Below, in pieces: positions 63,736-64,000 of a stretch of 64,000 bases of DNA (position 1 is its first letter; the number at the start of each line of letters is the position of its first letter). The notes under the pieces were generated by a model that worked only from the letters and a program-made list of their open reading frames with translations, was not told where the DNA came from and made no database searches. The position numbers were made by a program, and so were the translations under genes. This DNA is from Latrodectus hesperus (lineage: Eukaryota; Arthropoda; Arachnida; Araneae; Theridiidae), in the NCBI GenBank assembly GCA_037975125.1, contig JAJQOW010000025.1, forward strand, positions 417,501-481,500, read 5' to 3'.

Positions 63736-64000
63736 ATTAACAATATCTTTCTTTAACAATTATATTTTTTAATCTTCATTGTCAATATTACTCTCACTCT
63801 CTACAAAATCGGAATCATAAGTTTCTATATCCACAGTTTTGGGTTCTTCTGTTCATTGTTTTTTTGATATAATACATCTATTACTCCTAATTTAATTCCA
63901 CAAGCACAGCGCAATTGTTGACCAGCACCAATCAACTTTCCAACTTTTTTTTATAGCCGTTGCTCCGTCTGTCATTGTGGATAACATATTTTCTTTCAGG
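63736..64000 (-). pseudogene. hAT-like transposase fossil, upstream part (runs off window)
   Basis: On the minus strand from the window edge the frame reads ENMLSTMTDGATAIKK; TDGA is the hAT block containing a catalytic Asp. After a one-base slip in an A-run it continues VGKLIGAGQQLRCACGIKLG, VIDVLYQKN, the LC.AHG..L.V.DVLY block. An acidic stretch, TVDIETYDSDFVESESNIDN, follows in another frame, as in several BED-finger hAT transposases. The frame then runs into the SINE insertion and resumes at 60425. The N-terminal BED finger, if any, lies beyond 64000. In-frame stops and shifts show it is inactive. Confidence 0.75.

Overview
The window is eukaryotic, very AT-rich, and carries no recognisable intact host protein-coding gene. 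The best guess for its source is an arthropod, most likely an orb-weaving spider. That rests on the mixture of tRNA-headed SINEs, several Tc1/mariner subfamilies, I-group LINEs with an RNase H domain, and long AT/CA microsatellites; my recollection that such repeats are typical of araneid and nephilid genomes is background knowledge, not something shown here. Nearly all recognisable coding sequence is transposon-derived, broken by stops and frameshifts. The rest is A+T-rich intergenic or intronic DNA with a few more complex islands that could be regulatory or unrecognised exons.

Layout. 0-9 kb: long CA repeat, a Tc1-type transposase fossil (1530-2690) cut by a minus-strand SINE, and several SINEs (6518-6784 and 8207-8472 with perfect target-site duplications). 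A strong long hairpin sits at 7859-7937. 10-14 kb: AT repeat, hairpins, and a compound satellite-like block (12011-13395). 15.9-16.4 kb: decayed C-terminal part of a LINE. 17-18.2 kb: a three-copy tandem repeat, then an island with a perfect 18-bp palindrome matching an RFX X-box pattern. 20.18-22.86 kb: the most interesting object, an apparent P-superfamily DNA transposon with terminal and subterminal inverted repeats, a THAP zinc-finger first exon with a clean splice donor, and a candidate last exon. 24.4-26.3 kb: a nearly full-length Tc1 element (24679-26085) with only a few stops and one small indel, lying inside older SINE sequence. 28.6-30.2 kb: a SINE and a second Tc1 subfamily fossil. 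31-42 kb: AT microsatellites, tandem duplications, a minus-strand Tc1 fossil and another SINE. 43.4-44.6 kb: a pogo/Tigger-like remnant with terminal repeats. 46.87-47.82 kb: a 950-bp element with about 165-bp terminal inverted repeats and an internally deleted transposase. 49.4-49.9 kb: another LINE C-terminal fossil. 51-56.7 kb: minisatellites, a large AT palindrome, and a (CAA)n-tailed repeat. 57.2-57.7 kb: a probable mariner fossil.

The right end (60.1-64.0 kb) is a three-layer nest. A minus-strand hAT transposase fossil is split by a SINE, shown by a 13-bp target-site duplication and the hAT reading frame resuming across it. That SINE is in turn split by a 5'-truncated LINE with reverse transcriptase, RNase H and a CCHC tail. 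The nest gives a relative chronology: hAT first, then SINE, then LINE.

Nothing here forms an operon or pathway. The functional links are those of mobile DNA: autonomous families (Tc1, P, pogo, hAT, I-like LINE), their deleted derivatives, and SINEs that depend on LINE machinery. All family calls come from reading translations by eye; no database search was possible.
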